This document shows, piece after piece, positions 50,030 through 59,112 of a stretch of 64,000 bases of DNA (positions are counted from its first letter, which is position 1; each line of letters begins with the position of its first letter). Made by a program: the position numbers and the translations under genes. Source of the DNA: Enterobacter cloacae. Its GTDB lineage: Bacteria > Pseudomonadota > Gammaproteobacteria > Enterobacterales > Enterobacteriaceae. Under the pieces are notes generated by a model. That model saw only the letters and a program-made list of their open reading frames with translations. It was not told the DNA's origin and did no database searches. The DNA lies in the NCBI RefSeq assembly GCF_013375935.1, contig NZ_CP056117.1, positions 868,001 through 932,000 of the forward strand, in the 5' to 3' direction.

Positions 50030-51397
50030 TTAAAACATACTTAGCAGATCGCTAAAAACCTGATTACCCGTGGAAATCACCTTCATACTCGCCTGGTAGG
50101 CCTGCATGTAGGCTTGCAGATTCATCGCCTCACGATCCTGATTCACGCCGCTCAGGTCATCACGCTGCTTTTGCGCGTCGTCCCTTACCGCGACGGCCGC
50201 ATCCATTTCGGTTTTACTCTGCTTGCTGGCAATACCGATGGTCGAAATAATGGCCGCCGCCCCTTCGTTCAGGCTCATGTTGCCCATCCCCGGAATGTCG
50301 GCTTTCTGGTTCTTCAGCTCAAGCAGGGCGTTAAGGTTGTCGCCATTGCCCGGCTCCTTCGGGTCGCCGGAAAGCGCCAGCTCGTCGGGAGCCAGATCGT
50401 TTACCTGTAGCATGCCCGCCGGGTTCGACGCATCGAAGGTGAACAGCGGTTTCCCCTGCTTGCCGTTCAGATCGTAGCCCTGCGCCAGCTGTGTGTTGAA
50501 CATATCCGCCACGGCCTGCGCCATGCCCTGCACGGAGTCGCCCATCTGCTTCAGCGTGCCGGTTTCATAGTCATAAAGCGCCCCCAGCTGACCGCCCGTT
50601 GAGGGATTGAGGGAAAACTCGCTGGTCGAAAACGCCAGCGTCAGCGTGGTATTACCGTTGCTGTCCTTACCGGTGCTAAGCTTGCCCGCCGTCTTGCCGC
50701 TCACCAGCGGCTGACCGTTACTTAACGAGACGGTGTAGCCGTTGCTATCGTCGGTTACTTTGACGTCAGCCATTGAGCTCAGCGTCTTCACCAGCTCGTC
50801 ACGCTGATCGCGCAATACGCTGCTGTTGCCGCCCGTGGATTCCATCGCAGCAATCTTCTTGTTGTATTCTGCAATGTTGCCGCTCAGGGTGTTGATCTGC
50901 TCCACCATCGCCCCACGCTGCGTGTTGATGGACTCTTTCTGGCTGGAGATAAAATCATTCATGCTGTTGAAGCGGGTAGAGAGCGTGTTTGCCTGGTTCA
51001 ACAGCTGCTGGCGCAGCGCCTGAGATTCAGGCTGCTGCGTCAGGGCGTTCAGGGCGCTAAAAAAATCGTCCAGGCCATTTCCGAGGCTCGTCGAGTCGGT
51101 GCCGATGACCTTCTCCAGGGAGCTGACGTACTCGTTACCCATGCTGAAATAGGCGGCTTTGGTGTTGGTCTGCCAGACCTGGTTGACAAGGTACTGACTG
51201 GAGAGCCTGCGAATACTGTTCACCTGAACGCCGTTACCCGGCGAGAGTCCGGCCTCGCCCATCGGGCCGATGGCGCTCTGAACAATCCCCTGACGGGTAT
51301 AGCCTGGCGTCAGCAGATTATTCGCATTCATCGACGAGACGAGCATCCCCATGTTAGCTGCCTGCAGTCCGCTATAGGCGATATCGAACATACTCAT
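50030..51397 (-). CDS. flgK: FlgK, hook-associated protein 1
   Basis: FlgK is the first junction protein on the hook. The 455 residues (E. coli 547) begin SMFDIAYSGLQAANMGMLVSSMNANNLLTPGYTRQG and end NLQAYMQAYQASMKVISTGNQVFSDLLSMF, both conserved rod/hook-type termini. The shorter centre suggests a reduced outer domain. It follows flgJ by three bases. Confidence 0.95.
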   Translation of the reverse strand: MSMFDIAYSGLQAANMGMLVSSMNANNLLTPGYTRQGIVQSAIGPMGEAGLSPGNGVQVNSIRRLSSQYLVNQVWQTNTKAAYFSMGNEYVSSLEKVIGTDSTSLGNGLDDFFSALNALTQQPESQALRQQLLNQANTLSTRFNSMNDFISSQKESINTQRGAMVEQINTLSGNIAEYNKKIAAMESTGGNSSVLRDQRDELVKTLSSMADVKVTDDSNGYTVSLSNGQPLVSGKTAGKLSTGKDSNGNTTLTLAFSTSEFSLNPSTGGQLGALYDYETGTLKQMGDSVQGMAQAVADMFNTQLAQGYDLNGKQGKPLFTFDASNPAGMLQVNDLAPDELALSGDPKEPGNGDNLNALLELKNQKADIPGMGNMSLNEGAAAIISTIGIASKQSKTEMDAAVAVRDDAQKQRDDLSGVNQDREAMNLQAYMQAYQASMKVISTGNQVFSDLLSMF

Positions 51398-51400
51398 GGC

Positions 51401-51790
51401 TTACTCCTGTCCTTCGGTTATCTGGAACGACTGCAAATGGCGTTCCTGCGGTTGTCCCTGTAAAGCGGCCGCTTCCACCTGATTCTTAAGCGGGGCCGTC
51501 ACCTGCGGGGAAAGCTGGTTAATAATCATCTGAGCAATGCCGGTGCTGCGCTGGGAGGCCAGCTCTGACGCCATTTTGTCATCATAGAAATCGCGCATCA
51601 TGCGCTGCTGTTTGCTGTTGAAGGGGTTATCTTCCCCCAGCACGTCGGAGGCCTTACGCATTTGCGATAGCATTGAGCGCAGCATCAGCGCCTCAAACTG
51701 CCCGGCGGCCTGTTCAAGCGTTTGCGGCTTTACCTGGCCGGTAATATCACCCGGCAGAATAGCGGTTTGTCGGTTAATCGCATTCAGCAT
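51401..51790 (-). CDS. flgJ: Short FlgJ, rod-cap domain only
   Basis: The 129-residue product matches only the N-terminal half of E. coli FlgJ (313 aa): LEQAAGQFEALMLRSMLSQMRKASDVLGEDNPF and MMRDFYDDKMASELASQRSTGIAQMIINQL, the rod-cap region. The C-terminal muramidase domain is absent, and the frame ends at the normal junction with flgK, so this is a single-domain form rather than a broken gene. A separate peptidoglycan hydrolase is therefore expected; the NlpC/P60 gene in this locus is a candidate. Confidence 0.93.
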   Translation of the reverse strand: MLNAINRQTAILPGDITGQVKPQTLEQAAGQFEALMLRSMLSQMRKASDVLGEDNPFNSKQQRMMRDFYDDKMASELASQRSTGIAQMIINQLSPQVTAPLKNQVEAAALQGQPQERHLQSFQITEGQE

Positions 51791-52881
51791 TACATCACCA
51801 CCAGTTCAGCATCCAGCGCCCCGGCTTCGTGCAGCGCCTGCAGGATAGCCATCGTGTCATCCGGGGCCGCCCCCAGGCTGTTGAGGGTATTGACGATACT
51901 GCGCAGGCTGGTGCCGGCTGAGATGGTCACCATCTGCCCACGTCCGCGATTAACGTCAACGTCGCTCTGCGGGGTCACCACCGTCTGTCCACGGCCAAAG
52001 GCATTGGGCTGGCTGACGTTTGCGGATTCGCGAATGGTGACCGTCAGATTGCCGTGAGAAACCGCCGCGGCGCGGACGATCACCCCATCGCCGATCACCA
52101 CCGTGCCGGTCCGGGCGTTAAACACCACCCGCGGCGGCTGCTTGCCGGCGTTGATCTGGACATCTTCAAGCGACGACATAAAAGCCACCCGCTCGCCCGC
52201 CCCCATTGGGGCACGCACGGAGACATTGGTGGCGCTCTGGGCCGTCGCCGTTCCTGCCCCAAAGGCGTTATTCAGCGCTACCGCTACCGCGTTGGCGGTT
52301 TTAAAGCTCGGCCGCTTGAGGTTCAGCATCACCGTCGGCTCCTGCTGGAAATCGCTCGGGATTTCACGTTCCACCGAACCGCCGTTCGGTACGCGGCCTA
52401 CCGTTGGCGTATTGATGGTAACGCTGGAACCGCTATTGCCTTCCGCCTTCACGCCGCCCACGACCACATTACCCTGCGCCAGGGCATACACCTCACCGTC
52501 GGCACCGCGAAGCTGAGTCAGGAGCAGCGTTCCGCCGCGCAGGCTTTTGGCATCGCCGATGGAAGAGACGGTGACGTCAATGGTTTGTCCGAGCGAGTAG
52601 CCCGGCGGCAGCGTGGCGCTAATGGCGACGGCCGCGACGTTTTTCACCTTCGGGTCAATTTTGGCCGGCAGCTGGACACCAAACTGGCGCAGCATATTGG
52701 TGACCGACTGGCTGGTGAACTTCACCTGGTTTTTATCCCCGGTTCCGTCCAGACCCACTACCAGGCTATAGCCGATCAGCTGGTTACCACGTACCCCCTG
52801 AATGTCCACCACATCGCGCAAAGGCTGGGCAGCAACGCCAAGGCTGTACAGGCACAGGAGCAGTAAAATTCGTCTAAACAC
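51790..52881 (-). CDS. flgI: FlgI, flagellar P-ring protein
   Basis: FlgI forms the ring in the peptidoglycan layer. The 363 residues start with a signal peptide ([18 protein letters not shown]) and contain [27 protein letters not shown] and [37 protein letters not shown], conserved in the family. E. coli FlgI has 365. It overlaps flgJ by one base. Confidence 0.96.
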   Translation of the reverse strand: MFRRILLLLCLYSLGVAAQPLRDVVDIQGVRGNQLIGYSLVVGLDGTGDKNQVKFTSQSVTNMLRQFGVQLPAKIDPKVKNVAAVAISATLPPGYSLGQTIDVTVSSIGDAKSLRGGTLLLTQLRGADGEVYALAQGNVVVGGVKAEGNSGSSVTINTPTVGRVPNGGSVEREIPSDFQQEPTVMLNLKRPSFKTANAVAVALNNAFGAGTATAQSATNVSVRAPMGAGERVAFMSSLEDVQINAGKQPPRVVFNARTGTVVIGDGVIVRAAAVSHGNLTVTIRESANVSQPNAFGRGQTVVTPQSDVDVNRGRGQMVTISAGTSLRSIVNTLNSLGAAPDDTMAILQALHEAGALDAELVVM

Positions 52882-52892
52882 GCTCGACTCCG

Positions 52893-53567
52893 TCAGATAG
52901 GGAACAGGGGATGGTTAAAGAAGCGCACCAGCCAGCCGGCCGCGTTTGCATCACTCAGCGCGCCGCGTCCGGCGTAGGAGATACGCGCGTTGGCGATACG
53001 CTGTGAGGAGACGGAGTTATCGCGCTCAATATCGTCGGCTCTTACGAGGCCGGTTACCCGCATGTACTCATCTCCCTGATTGAGGGTGAGCCATTTTTCG
53101 CCGCGGATTGCCAGCACGCCGTTGGGCAAGACTTTATAAACCGCCACGGTGATCGCTCCGCGCAGGCTGTTTTGCTGCTGCGACGTGGCGCTACCGTTGA
53201 AGTTACGGTTACCATCTACCGACCCGGACAGCTTATCCACCGAGTGGCCAAAGGCCTCCGGGATGCCGAGCGAGACGTCATTCTTCTTGCCAAAGTTCGT
53301 TCGCGCCTGCTTGCTCGCCTGGGTGGATTCGTCCAGCTTTACGGTCAGGATATCGCCAACACGATAGGCGCGGCGATCCTGAATAAGCGACCAGTTATAG
53401 CCGCTGTTATAGACGCCACCGCCGCGGACGTGCGTCTCCGGCATGGCGAAATCTTCCGGCGGCGCGTACGCCGCATCGTCTTTGTGCACCAGCAGTGCCG
53501 GGCTTTCGCAGCCCGACAGCACCAGCGCCAGTAAACCGATCGCTACCTGCTTTTTCATCTCTTTCAC
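52893..53567 (-). CDS. flgH: FlgH, flagellar L-ring lipoprotein
   Basis: FlgH forms the outer-membrane ring. The 224-residue product has a lipoprotein signal with lipobox LSGC (cysteine about residue 19), then the conserved [21 protein letters not shown] and [25 protein letters not shown]. The N-terminal start may be M1 or M4 (MKKQVAIG). Confidence 0.95.
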   Translation of the reverse strand: MKEMKKQVAIGLLALVLSGCESPALLVHKDDAAYAPPEDFAMPETHVRGGGVYNSGYNWSLIQDRRAYRVGDILTVKLDESTQASKQARTNFGKKNDVSLGIPEAFGHSVDKLSGSVDGNRNFNGSATSQQQNSLRGAITVAVYKVLPNGVLAIRGEKWLTLNQGDEYMRVTGLVRADDIERDNSVSSQRIANARISYAGRGALSDANAAGWLVRFFNHPLFPI

Positions 53568-53582
53568 TTTACGGCTCTGCCC

Positions 53583-54368
53583 TTACATCGACTGCGTAAC
53601 AAACTTCAGCATGTCGTCAGCGGCAGAAACCATTTTGGCGTTCATTTCATAGGCGCGCTGGACGGTGATCATATCGACCATCTCCTCAACAACCTGCACG
53701 TTGGAGCCTTCCAGCGAACCCTGTTCCAGCTGGCCAAACGCCTCTTCACCGGGTACGCCTTCCACCGCTTCACCGCTGGCGGCCGTTTCACGATAGAGGT
53801 TGCCGCCGACAGCCTCGAGACCGGCCGGATTGACAAAATTCACCAGCGTCAGCTGCCCCAGTTCAATCGGATCGGTTTCACCCGCGACCGTCGCGGTGAT
53901 GGTGCCGTCTTTGCCGATCTGAATATCCTTCACGTTATCCGGCAGTTCGATTTGCGGGATCAGCGGCAGCCCCTGCGCGTTCGTCAGCACGCCTTCAGGC
54001 GATTTTTGCAGGTTACCGGCGCGGGTATAGGCGATATCACCGTTGGCCGTTTCCACCTGGAAAAAGCCCTGCCCGGTAATCGCCACGTCCAGGCTCTGCC
54101 CGGTGTTCTGGATGTTGCCGACGGTGAACTCTTTCTGGGTACCGACAATCTTGACGCCGGTACCGAACTGGATGCCCGTCGGTGAGATAGTGTCCTGATC
54201 GAGCTGGCCGCCCGGGGTGCGCTGATTCTGGTAGAACAGATCGGCGAACATAGCGCGGTCACGTTTAAAACTGGTGGTATTGACGTTCGCCAGGTTGTTG
54301 GAGATGGCGGTCATTTTGGCGTCCTGCGCCGCTAGCCCAGTTTTACTGATCCATAAAGCGGGATTCAT
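53583..54368 (-). CDS. flgG: FlgG, distal rod protein
   Basis: The 261 residues equal the usual FlgG length (260). The rod N-motif ALWISKTGLAAQDAKMTAISNNLANVNTTSFKRDRAMF and the C-terminal SNVQVVEEMVDMITVQRAYEMNAKMVSAADDMLKF are present, with the FQVETANGDIAYTRAGN central motif. It builds the distal rod of the basal body. Confidence 0.97.
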   Translation of the reverse strand: MNPALWISKTGLAAQDAKMTAISNNLANVNTTSFKRDRAMFADLFYQNQRTPGGQLDQDTISPTGIQFGTGVKIVGTQKEFTVGNIQNTGQSLDVAITGQGFFQVETANGDIAYTRAGNLQKSPEGVLTNAQGLPLIPQIELPDNVKDIQIGKDGTITATVAGETDPIELGQLTLVNFVNPAGLEAVGGNLYRETAASGEAVEGVPGEEAFGQLEQGSLEGSNVQVVEEMVDMITVQRAYEMNAKMVSAADDMLKFVTQSM

Positions 54369-54389
54369 CTGTATTCCTCAAATGTGTTG

Positions 54390-55121
54390 TCAGGTGCCGC
54401 GAATCAGGCGGTTACCGGCGTTTGCGAGATCTTCAGCGGCTTTCATCATCTTGATCTGCGCTTCAAACTGGCGATTGAGCGCAATGCTGGAGACCATTTC
54501 GCTGATGGCCGACACGTTGGCGGATTCAAGATGTCCGGCGGCCACCTTCACCTCTTCGTCACGCGGATTAAACGCCGCGCTGGTGATCAAGAAACCGGCT
54601 TCGTTTTTGCTGAGCTCGCTGGCGGGGATATTCACCAGCTTCACGCGGTCAATATCCATCGGGGCGGCGATGTCGCCGTCCTCCGGCACGATGGTGATTA
54701 CCCCATCCTCACCGATTGAGATGGAGGAGTAAGGCGGCAGCACGATCGGGCCGTTATCGCCCTCCAGCGGCAGGCCGCTGACTGACAGCTCGCCATCGGC
54801 GTTGATGTCGATTTGGCCGTTACGCGTGTAGACCTCACGAGTGCCGCTGCGCAGCGTAATCAGGCCGTCGCCCTTCACGGCAATATCCAGGTCACGCCCG
54901 GTTTCACGCATGGCTCCCGGCGTCATATCGACGCCGCCCTGAGTGGGCTGCGCCAGATAACGCGAGGCATATCCCTCGCCGTTAATCTGCTGCGTGAGCG
55001 CTTTGTCGAGATCGCTACGAAAACCCTGGGTATTAACGTTCGCCAGGTTATTCGCGTGGATTTCCTGCTGCGTCAGGCTTCGCGAGGCGCCGCTGACGGC
55101 GGTGAACAGTAGGCGATCCAT
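54390..55121 (-). CDS. flgF: FlgF, proximal rod protein
   Basis: The 243 residues show the rod-protein ends (FTAVSGASRSLTQQEIHANNLANVNTQGFRSDL; ESANVSAISEMVSSIALNRQFEAQIKMMKAAEDLANAGNRLI) and the central GDGLITLRSGTREVYTRNGQ. E. coli FlgF has 251. It is three bases after flgE. Confidence 0.95.
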   Translation of the reverse strand: MDRLLFTAVSGASRSLTQQEIHANNLANVNTQGFRSDLDKALTQQINGEGYASRYLAQPTQGGVDMTPGAMRETGRDLDIAVKGDGLITLRSGTREVYTRNGQIDINADGELSVSGLPLEGDNGPIVLPPYSSISIGEDGVITIVPEDGDIAAPMDIDRVKLVNIPASELSKNEAGFLITSAAFNPRDEEVKVAAGHLESANVSAISEMVSSIALNRQFEAQIKMMKAAEDLANAGNRLIRGT

Positions 55122-55124
55122 CGA

Positions 55125-56327
55125 TTACACCGCCTGGAAGAGCGAGGTCATCATGCTGTCGTTGGTGCTGATCACCTTGGTATTCGCCTGATAGTTTCGC
55201 TGGGCGGTCATCAGCCCGACCAGTTCGGCGGTCAGATCGACGTTTGACGACTCCAGCGCCCCGGAAACAACAGAACCCAGCAGGCCGGTACCCGGCGTGC
55301 CGGTCAGCGGCGCGCCAGAGCTGGTGGTTTGTGACCAGGTTGTACCGTCCTGCGCGGACAGGCCGTTCGGATTAGCGAAGTTCGCCAGCACCAGCTGCCC
55401 CTGCAGCAAACGCTCGCCGTTAGAGAAGGTGGCATAAACGCAGCCGTCCTGATCGATTGCCTGGCCCGTACGTTCGCCGGAGGCATAGCCGTCGCCTTTG
55501 TTTTTGCTGACGGAGAAATCAGAACCATACTGGCTGGTGCCGCCATAGGTCATGTCAAGCGTAATGGGATTAGCGCCCGCAACATCCGCGGTCAGCGTGA
55601 CTGCTCCGCTCGGATCGGTAAGCACGCCCTGGCTGTTAAAGGTCAGCTTCTGTACCTGCTCCGTACCGCCGCTGGTCACCGGCGTATCGTCCATGTAGTA
55701 GTGCACTTCCCAGGCGTTTTCGCCGGTTTTCACGAAGTACTGGTTCAGGGTGTGCTCACGGCCCAGCGAGTCATAAACCTGAGTGGTGTAGGAGTTGTTA
55801 TAGGAGGTGTTGTCTTTAGGATTGAATGGCGTAGTGGCCGGAACGTCCGCGCGCGCGTCCATGTTGGCGGTAAAAGCGATACTTTCCGTCGCTTTTGCCG
55901 GAATCGAACCGCTGCTGATCGTCAGGTTGCCGATAGTGCCCACCTGGAGCGTACCGCTGGCATCGACAGGATAACCCTGAAGATACATCCCTTTGTTGTT
56001 GACAAGATGACCGTTGCTGTCGGTGCCGAAGTAGCCCGCGCGGGTATAGGCGGTAGTACCTGCGCTATCGCGAACCATAAAAAAGCCATTACCGTTGATG
56101 GCCAGATCCAGCGCGGTACCGGTGGAAGTAATACTTCCCCCTTTGGTAATGCTCTGGGTAACGGCAGTTACGCCCACGCCCAGCGGCTGGCTTTCCGCGT
56201 ACAGCGCGGAAAACTCCGCGCGCCCGGATTTAAACCCCACGGTACCGGAGTTGGCAATGTTGTTAGAGATAGCACTCAGCTGCTCGGTAATCGCATTCAG
56301 ACCGGACGTTGCAATACTAAAGCTCAT
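55125..56327 (-). CDS. flgE: FlgE, hook protein
   Basis: The 400-residue hook subunit begins SFSIATSGLNAITEQLSAISNNIANSGTVGFKSGRAEFSALYAES and ends with SSNVDLTAELVGLMTAQRNYQANTKVISTNDSMMTSLFQAV, the standard hook termini. E. coli FlgE has 402. Many of these hook monomers form the universal joint whose length FliK sets. Confidence 0.97.
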   Translation of the reverse strand: MSFSIATSGLNAITEQLSAISNNIANSGTVGFKSGRAEFSALYAESQPLGVGVTAVTQSITKGGSITSTGTALDLAINGNGFFMVRDSAGTTAYTRAGYFGTDSNGHLVNNKGMYLQGYPVDASGTLQVGTIGNLTISSGSIPAKATESIAFTANMDARADVPATTPFNPKDNTSYNNSYTTQVYDSLGREHTLNQYFVKTGENAWEVHYYMDDTPVTSGGTEQVQKLTFNSQGVLTDPSGAVTLTADVAGANPITLDMTYGGTSQYGSDFSVSKNKGDGYASGERTGQAIDQDGCVYATFSNGERLLQGQLVLANFANPNGLSAQDGTTWSQTTSSGAPLTGTPGTGLLGSVVSGALESSNVDLTAELVGLMTAQRNYQANTKVISTNDSMMTSLFQAV

Positions 56328-56361
56328 AATCGTTCCTGTTTAATTAATATCCTGATTCACT

Positions 56362-57042
56362 TCAGGCTTTGTTCCTGGAGGCAGTGCCAAACTGGCTGAT
56401 GTTGTTGTAGGCGACTTCGCCAAGACCGTCGATATTGAGTACCGTCGGGCTACCGTCGAGAGGAATGCGCACGTTGTTTACCACCCCGCCCATTTCGAGC
56501 GGCACTTTCTCTTCACCGGTATCGGTCACCACGCTCAGGGTGTATTTGCCTTCGCTCAGCCCCAGCGCTTCCGGGTCGAAGGTGAAATCCACCTGTCCCG
56601 CTTCCTGCTTGCCCAGCTCAATTTTGTGTTCAATGCCGGCGGCGTCTTTGGCAATCACCGTCACCACGCCGGCGGCGTGCTCCAGCGTCAGACGTCCGTC
56701 AAGCACGCTCTCGCCATCGCTGTTCACCGAATCGGTCTGCACCATCACGTGCTGTCCAACGAGGTTGCCGGTAGTCAGCGTTTGCAGGTTGTCCATCAGC
56801 ACGGAATTGTTCGCCATCAGCTGCGACATGGTTTCCATTGATTGCACCTGGGTAAGCTGGGCCAGCTGGCTCACGTACTCGGTACCGTCGGTAGGGTTGA
56901 GCGGATCCTGGTTCTGGATCTGCGCGACCAGAAGCTGCATAAACATGGTGTTCATGCCGGAGGCGGACTGGTTGCTGGCAATGCCGTCCGTTGTACTGCC
57001 GGAACGGCTTTTGGCGTAAGCGCCGTCTACGTTCATATCCAT
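56362..57042 (-). CDS. flgD: FlgD, hook-cap (assembly scaffold) protein
   Basis: The 226 residues have the conserved N-terminal region MFMQLLVAQIQNQDPLNPTDGTEYVSQLAQLTQVQSMETM and a C-terminal Ig/FlgD-Tudor-like part (FDPEALGLSEGKYTLSVVTDTG). FlgD caps the growing hook and is later replaced by FlgK. It starts two bases after the flgC stop. Confidence 0.95.
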   Translation of the reverse strand: MDMNVDGAYAKSRSGSTTDGIASNQSASGMNTMFMQLLVAQIQNQDPLNPTDGTEYVSQLAQLTQVQSMETMSQLMANNSVLMDNLQTLTTGNLVGQHVMVQTDSVNSDGESVLDGRLTLEHAAGVVTVIAKDAAGIEHKIELGKQEAGQVDFTFDPEALGLSEGKYTLSVVTDTGEEKVPLEMGGVVNNVRIPLDGSPTVLNIDGLGEVAYNNISQFGTASRNKA

Positions 57043-57044
57043 GC

Positions 57045-57470
57045 TTATGCTTCTCCAAGTCGCAGCAGGCTTTGCTGCATGCTTTTCACACTGTTCAGCA
57101 CATCCACGTTGGTTTCAAAACCGCGTGATGCCGACATCATATCCGCCATCTCTTCCACAACGTTGACGTCCGGGTAGTAGACATAGCCGTCGGGATTGGC
57201 CATCGGGTTGTGCGGCTCATAGCGCTGTACCGCGTTACCGGTCTCAACGACGTCCATCACCTGCACGCGCGCACCGGTTAAGGCCTGATGGTTCATCAAC
57301 TCGTCATTTTTATACACCGCAGCAAATACCGGACGGCGCGCTTTATAGGTGCCGTCTTCGGTAGCAGAGGCGGTTTCTGCGTTGGCGAGATTACTGGCGA
57401 TGGTATTAAGACGAACGGTTTGCGCCGTCATCGCCGATCCCGAAACGCGATAAATATCCGAAAAAGCCAT
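57045..57470 (-). CDS. flgC: FlgC, proximal rod protein
   Basis: The 141 residues start with FSDIYRVSGSAMTAQTVRLNTIASNLANAETAS and end with PDVNVVEEMADMMSASRGFETNVDVLNSVKSMQQSLLRLGE, the FlgC pattern. It follows flgB by 23 bases. Confidence 0.96.
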   Translation of the reverse strand: MAFSDIYRVSGSAMTAQTVRLNTIASNLANAETASATEDGTYKARRPVFAAVYKNDELMNHQALTGARVQVMDVVETGNAVQRYEPHNPMANPDGYVYYPDVNVVEEMADMMSASRGFETNVDVLNSVKSMQQSLLRLGEA

Positions 57471-57493
57471 ATTTCGTGGTTACCTGCGTTGGG

Positions 57494-57844
57494 TTACTTA
57501 CCGTCAATGGCCTTTTTAAGGCCAGTGAACTTCATGTTTAAAAAGGCAAGGCTCATCTGATAGTCCTGGGTGTTCTTCGCGAACTCCGCCTGCTCGACGT
57601 TCAGTGAAACGGTATTGCCGTCGGAAGACGGTTGGTAAGGCACCCGATACATCTCCTGCGGGGCAGACGAAAAGGAAAAACTCGACCGTGAACGTTGCAT
57701 CTCGGAGGCAAAATCAATATCTTTAGCCTGGAAGTTAGGGGTATCAACGTTTGCCAGATTGGCTGAAAGCAGCTCTGCTCGGGAAAGTCGAAGTGCTACA
57801 GCCTGTGGATGAACGCCCAATGCTTTGTCAAAAGTAATACTCAC
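57494..57844 (-). CDS. flgB: FlgB, proximal rod protein
   Basis: The 116 residues begin SITFDKALGVHPQAVALRLSRAELLSANLANVDTPNFQAKDIDF and continue with the FlgB C-terminal half (YQMSLAFLNMKFTGLKKAI). The start codon is GTG with a GAGG site nine bases before it. It is first in a long flgB-flgL-lafW operon driven by a sigma-54 promoter. Confidence 0.95.
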   Translation of the reverse strand: MSITFDKALGVHPQAVALRLSRAELLSANLANVDTPNFQAKDIDFASEMQRSRSSFSFSSAPQEMYRVPYQPSSDGNTVSLNVEQAEFAKNTQDYQMSLAFLNMKFTGLKKAIDGK

Positions 57845-57891
57845 AATTCACACCCTCGTGATGCTTAAACCTGCATGCTCTGCGTTTTCAT

Positions 57892-57908
57892 AGCAACTTT
57901 CATGCCAA
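57892..57908 (-). promoter_or_regulatory. Sigma-54 promoter of the flgB operon
   Basis: The minus strand reads TTGGCATGAAAGTTGCT, with GG and GC exactly ten bases apart. Fourteen of 17 bases are the same as in the fliD box. It lies about 50 bases ahead of the flgB start and within the divergent flgB/flgA region. Confidence 0.88.
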
Positions 57909-57920
57909 GGTTTTAAGTTT

Positions 57921-58706
57921 ATGATTTACAATGTTTTTCCTCTTTTTTTAAGCCTCAGGGTGAAACGGTATTTCCGCTTTCTGATGGCGTTTTTCCTGCT
58001 GTCGTTTTCAGTTACCGCGCTGGCCGATGTCGCCCCTCCCATCAGCGCCCGCAAGCAAGTTTTTGCCACCGTCCAGCACAACGCGTCGGATCTCATTCGC
58101 CAGGAGGCAAAGCGCCGTCGCTGGCCTGACTATCAGGCGAAAATGAATCTGTTTATTCCTGGTGAAGTATCACAGTACGCGGCATGCCCTGAAAAACTGG
58201 CCGTTTCTCTTCCCGGCGGCGACCGCCTTGACATCAATCGCCTGCGCTTTGACGTGCGCTGCGCGGGCCCCGGAGGCTGGGATATTCCGGTTACCGTAAA
58301 GCCAGATATTTACCTGCCGGCAATCGTCGCCAGCGCCACGCTGGAACGCGGTCACGTCATCACTCCCGACAGCATCGCCATTAAAAAGCTCAACGTCAGC
58401 AATATGCGCGGTGAATATCTGACCCAGCCAGACGACATCATCGGGATGACCGTCAGGCGCCGCATACGGGATCGGCAGGCAATTACGCTTCAACAGCTGG
58501 AAGCGCCGCTGCTGGTAGAGCGCGGCCAGCGCGTGCTGATGATTGCCGGACAAAACGGCGTAGAAGCCAGAACGATGGGTGAAGCCATGAAGAAGGGACG
58601 CAAAGGCGAGATCATTAAGGTCAAAAACGAGACCAGCGGACGGATCGTCAGCGCTATTGTTGCCGACGTTGGCGTGGTGAATATGGTGTATGCCAGCGGC
58701 AGGTAA
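57921..58706 (+). CDS. flgA: FlgA, P-ring assembly chaperone
   Basis: The 261-residue protein has a signal peptide (FRFLMAFFLLSFSVTALA) and a C-terminal SAF-type domain (IYLPAIVASATLERGHVITPDSIAIKKL; GMTVRRRIRDRQAITLQQLEAPLLVERGQRVLMIAG). FlgA helps FlgI form the P ring in the periplasm. A GTG at 57960 would give a more typical signal peptide start (MKRYFRF), so ATG 57921 is uncertain. Divergent from flgB. Confidence 0.93.
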   Translation: MIYNVFPLFLSLRVKRYFRFLMAFFLLSFSVTALADVAPPISARKQVFATVQHNASDLIRQEAKRRRWPDYQAKMNLFIPGEVSQYAACPEKLAVSLPGGDRLDINRLRFDVRCAGPGGWDIPVTVKPDIYLPAIVASATLERGHVITPDSIAIKKLNVSNMRGEYLTQPDDIIGMTVRRRIRDRQAITLQQLEAPLLVERGQRVLMIAGQNGVEARTMGEAMKKGRKGEIIKVKNETSGRIVSAIVADVGVVNMVYASGR

Positions 58707-58837
58707 AAAACTTACCTCCCTGTTTAAGTTACCGCATGCCATAGCCGCTCTTTACACATAACGGCACAGGAAGCAGGACTTCCGCAGGGCAAGGTTCATA
58801 CGCAACCAGAACAGACGATAGGTAAAAGGGCAAAGCG

Positions 58838-59110
58838 ATGAAAGTAGCAGCACCGCAGTACAACCTGACCACTGCAATTAATAAAGCCAGCAGCGCGGAA
58901 CAAACGTGCACCGTGGCGCAGGAGGGTACCCGCGTGATGCGCAGCGCCGCCATCGATCCGGTCCTGGGCGATGCGCAGACGCAGTTAAGCACGCTGCCAG
59001 AAGTGGACATGGCGCGTGTCGCCGAAATGAAGGAAGCCATTAGCAGCGGCAAAATCAGCATCAATATTGATTCGCTGGCCGAGGCGATGCAGAAGTATTT
59101 CCAGAGGTAA
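58838..59110 (+). CDS. flgM: FlgM, anti-sigma-28 factor
   Basis: The 90-residue protein ends with the sigma-28-binding helices VDMARVAEMKEAISSGKISINIDSLAEAMQKYF, which is the FlgM signature. It would hold FliA inactive until exported through the finished hook. It sits between flgA and flgN as in other systems. Its presence beside a dedicated FliA suggests a self-contained late-gene checkpoint. Confidence 0.92.
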   Translation: MKVAAPQYNLTTAINKASSAEQTCTVAQEGTRVMRSAAIDPVLGDAQTQLSTLPEVDMARVAEMKEAISSGKISINIDSLAEAMQKYFQR

Positions 59111-59112
59111 TT

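Noticed and set aside
58707..58837. Possible sigma-28 promoter ahead of flgM (TTTAAGTT ... GCCATAGC)
   Set aside because: The spacing between the two partial elements is far too short for sigma-28.
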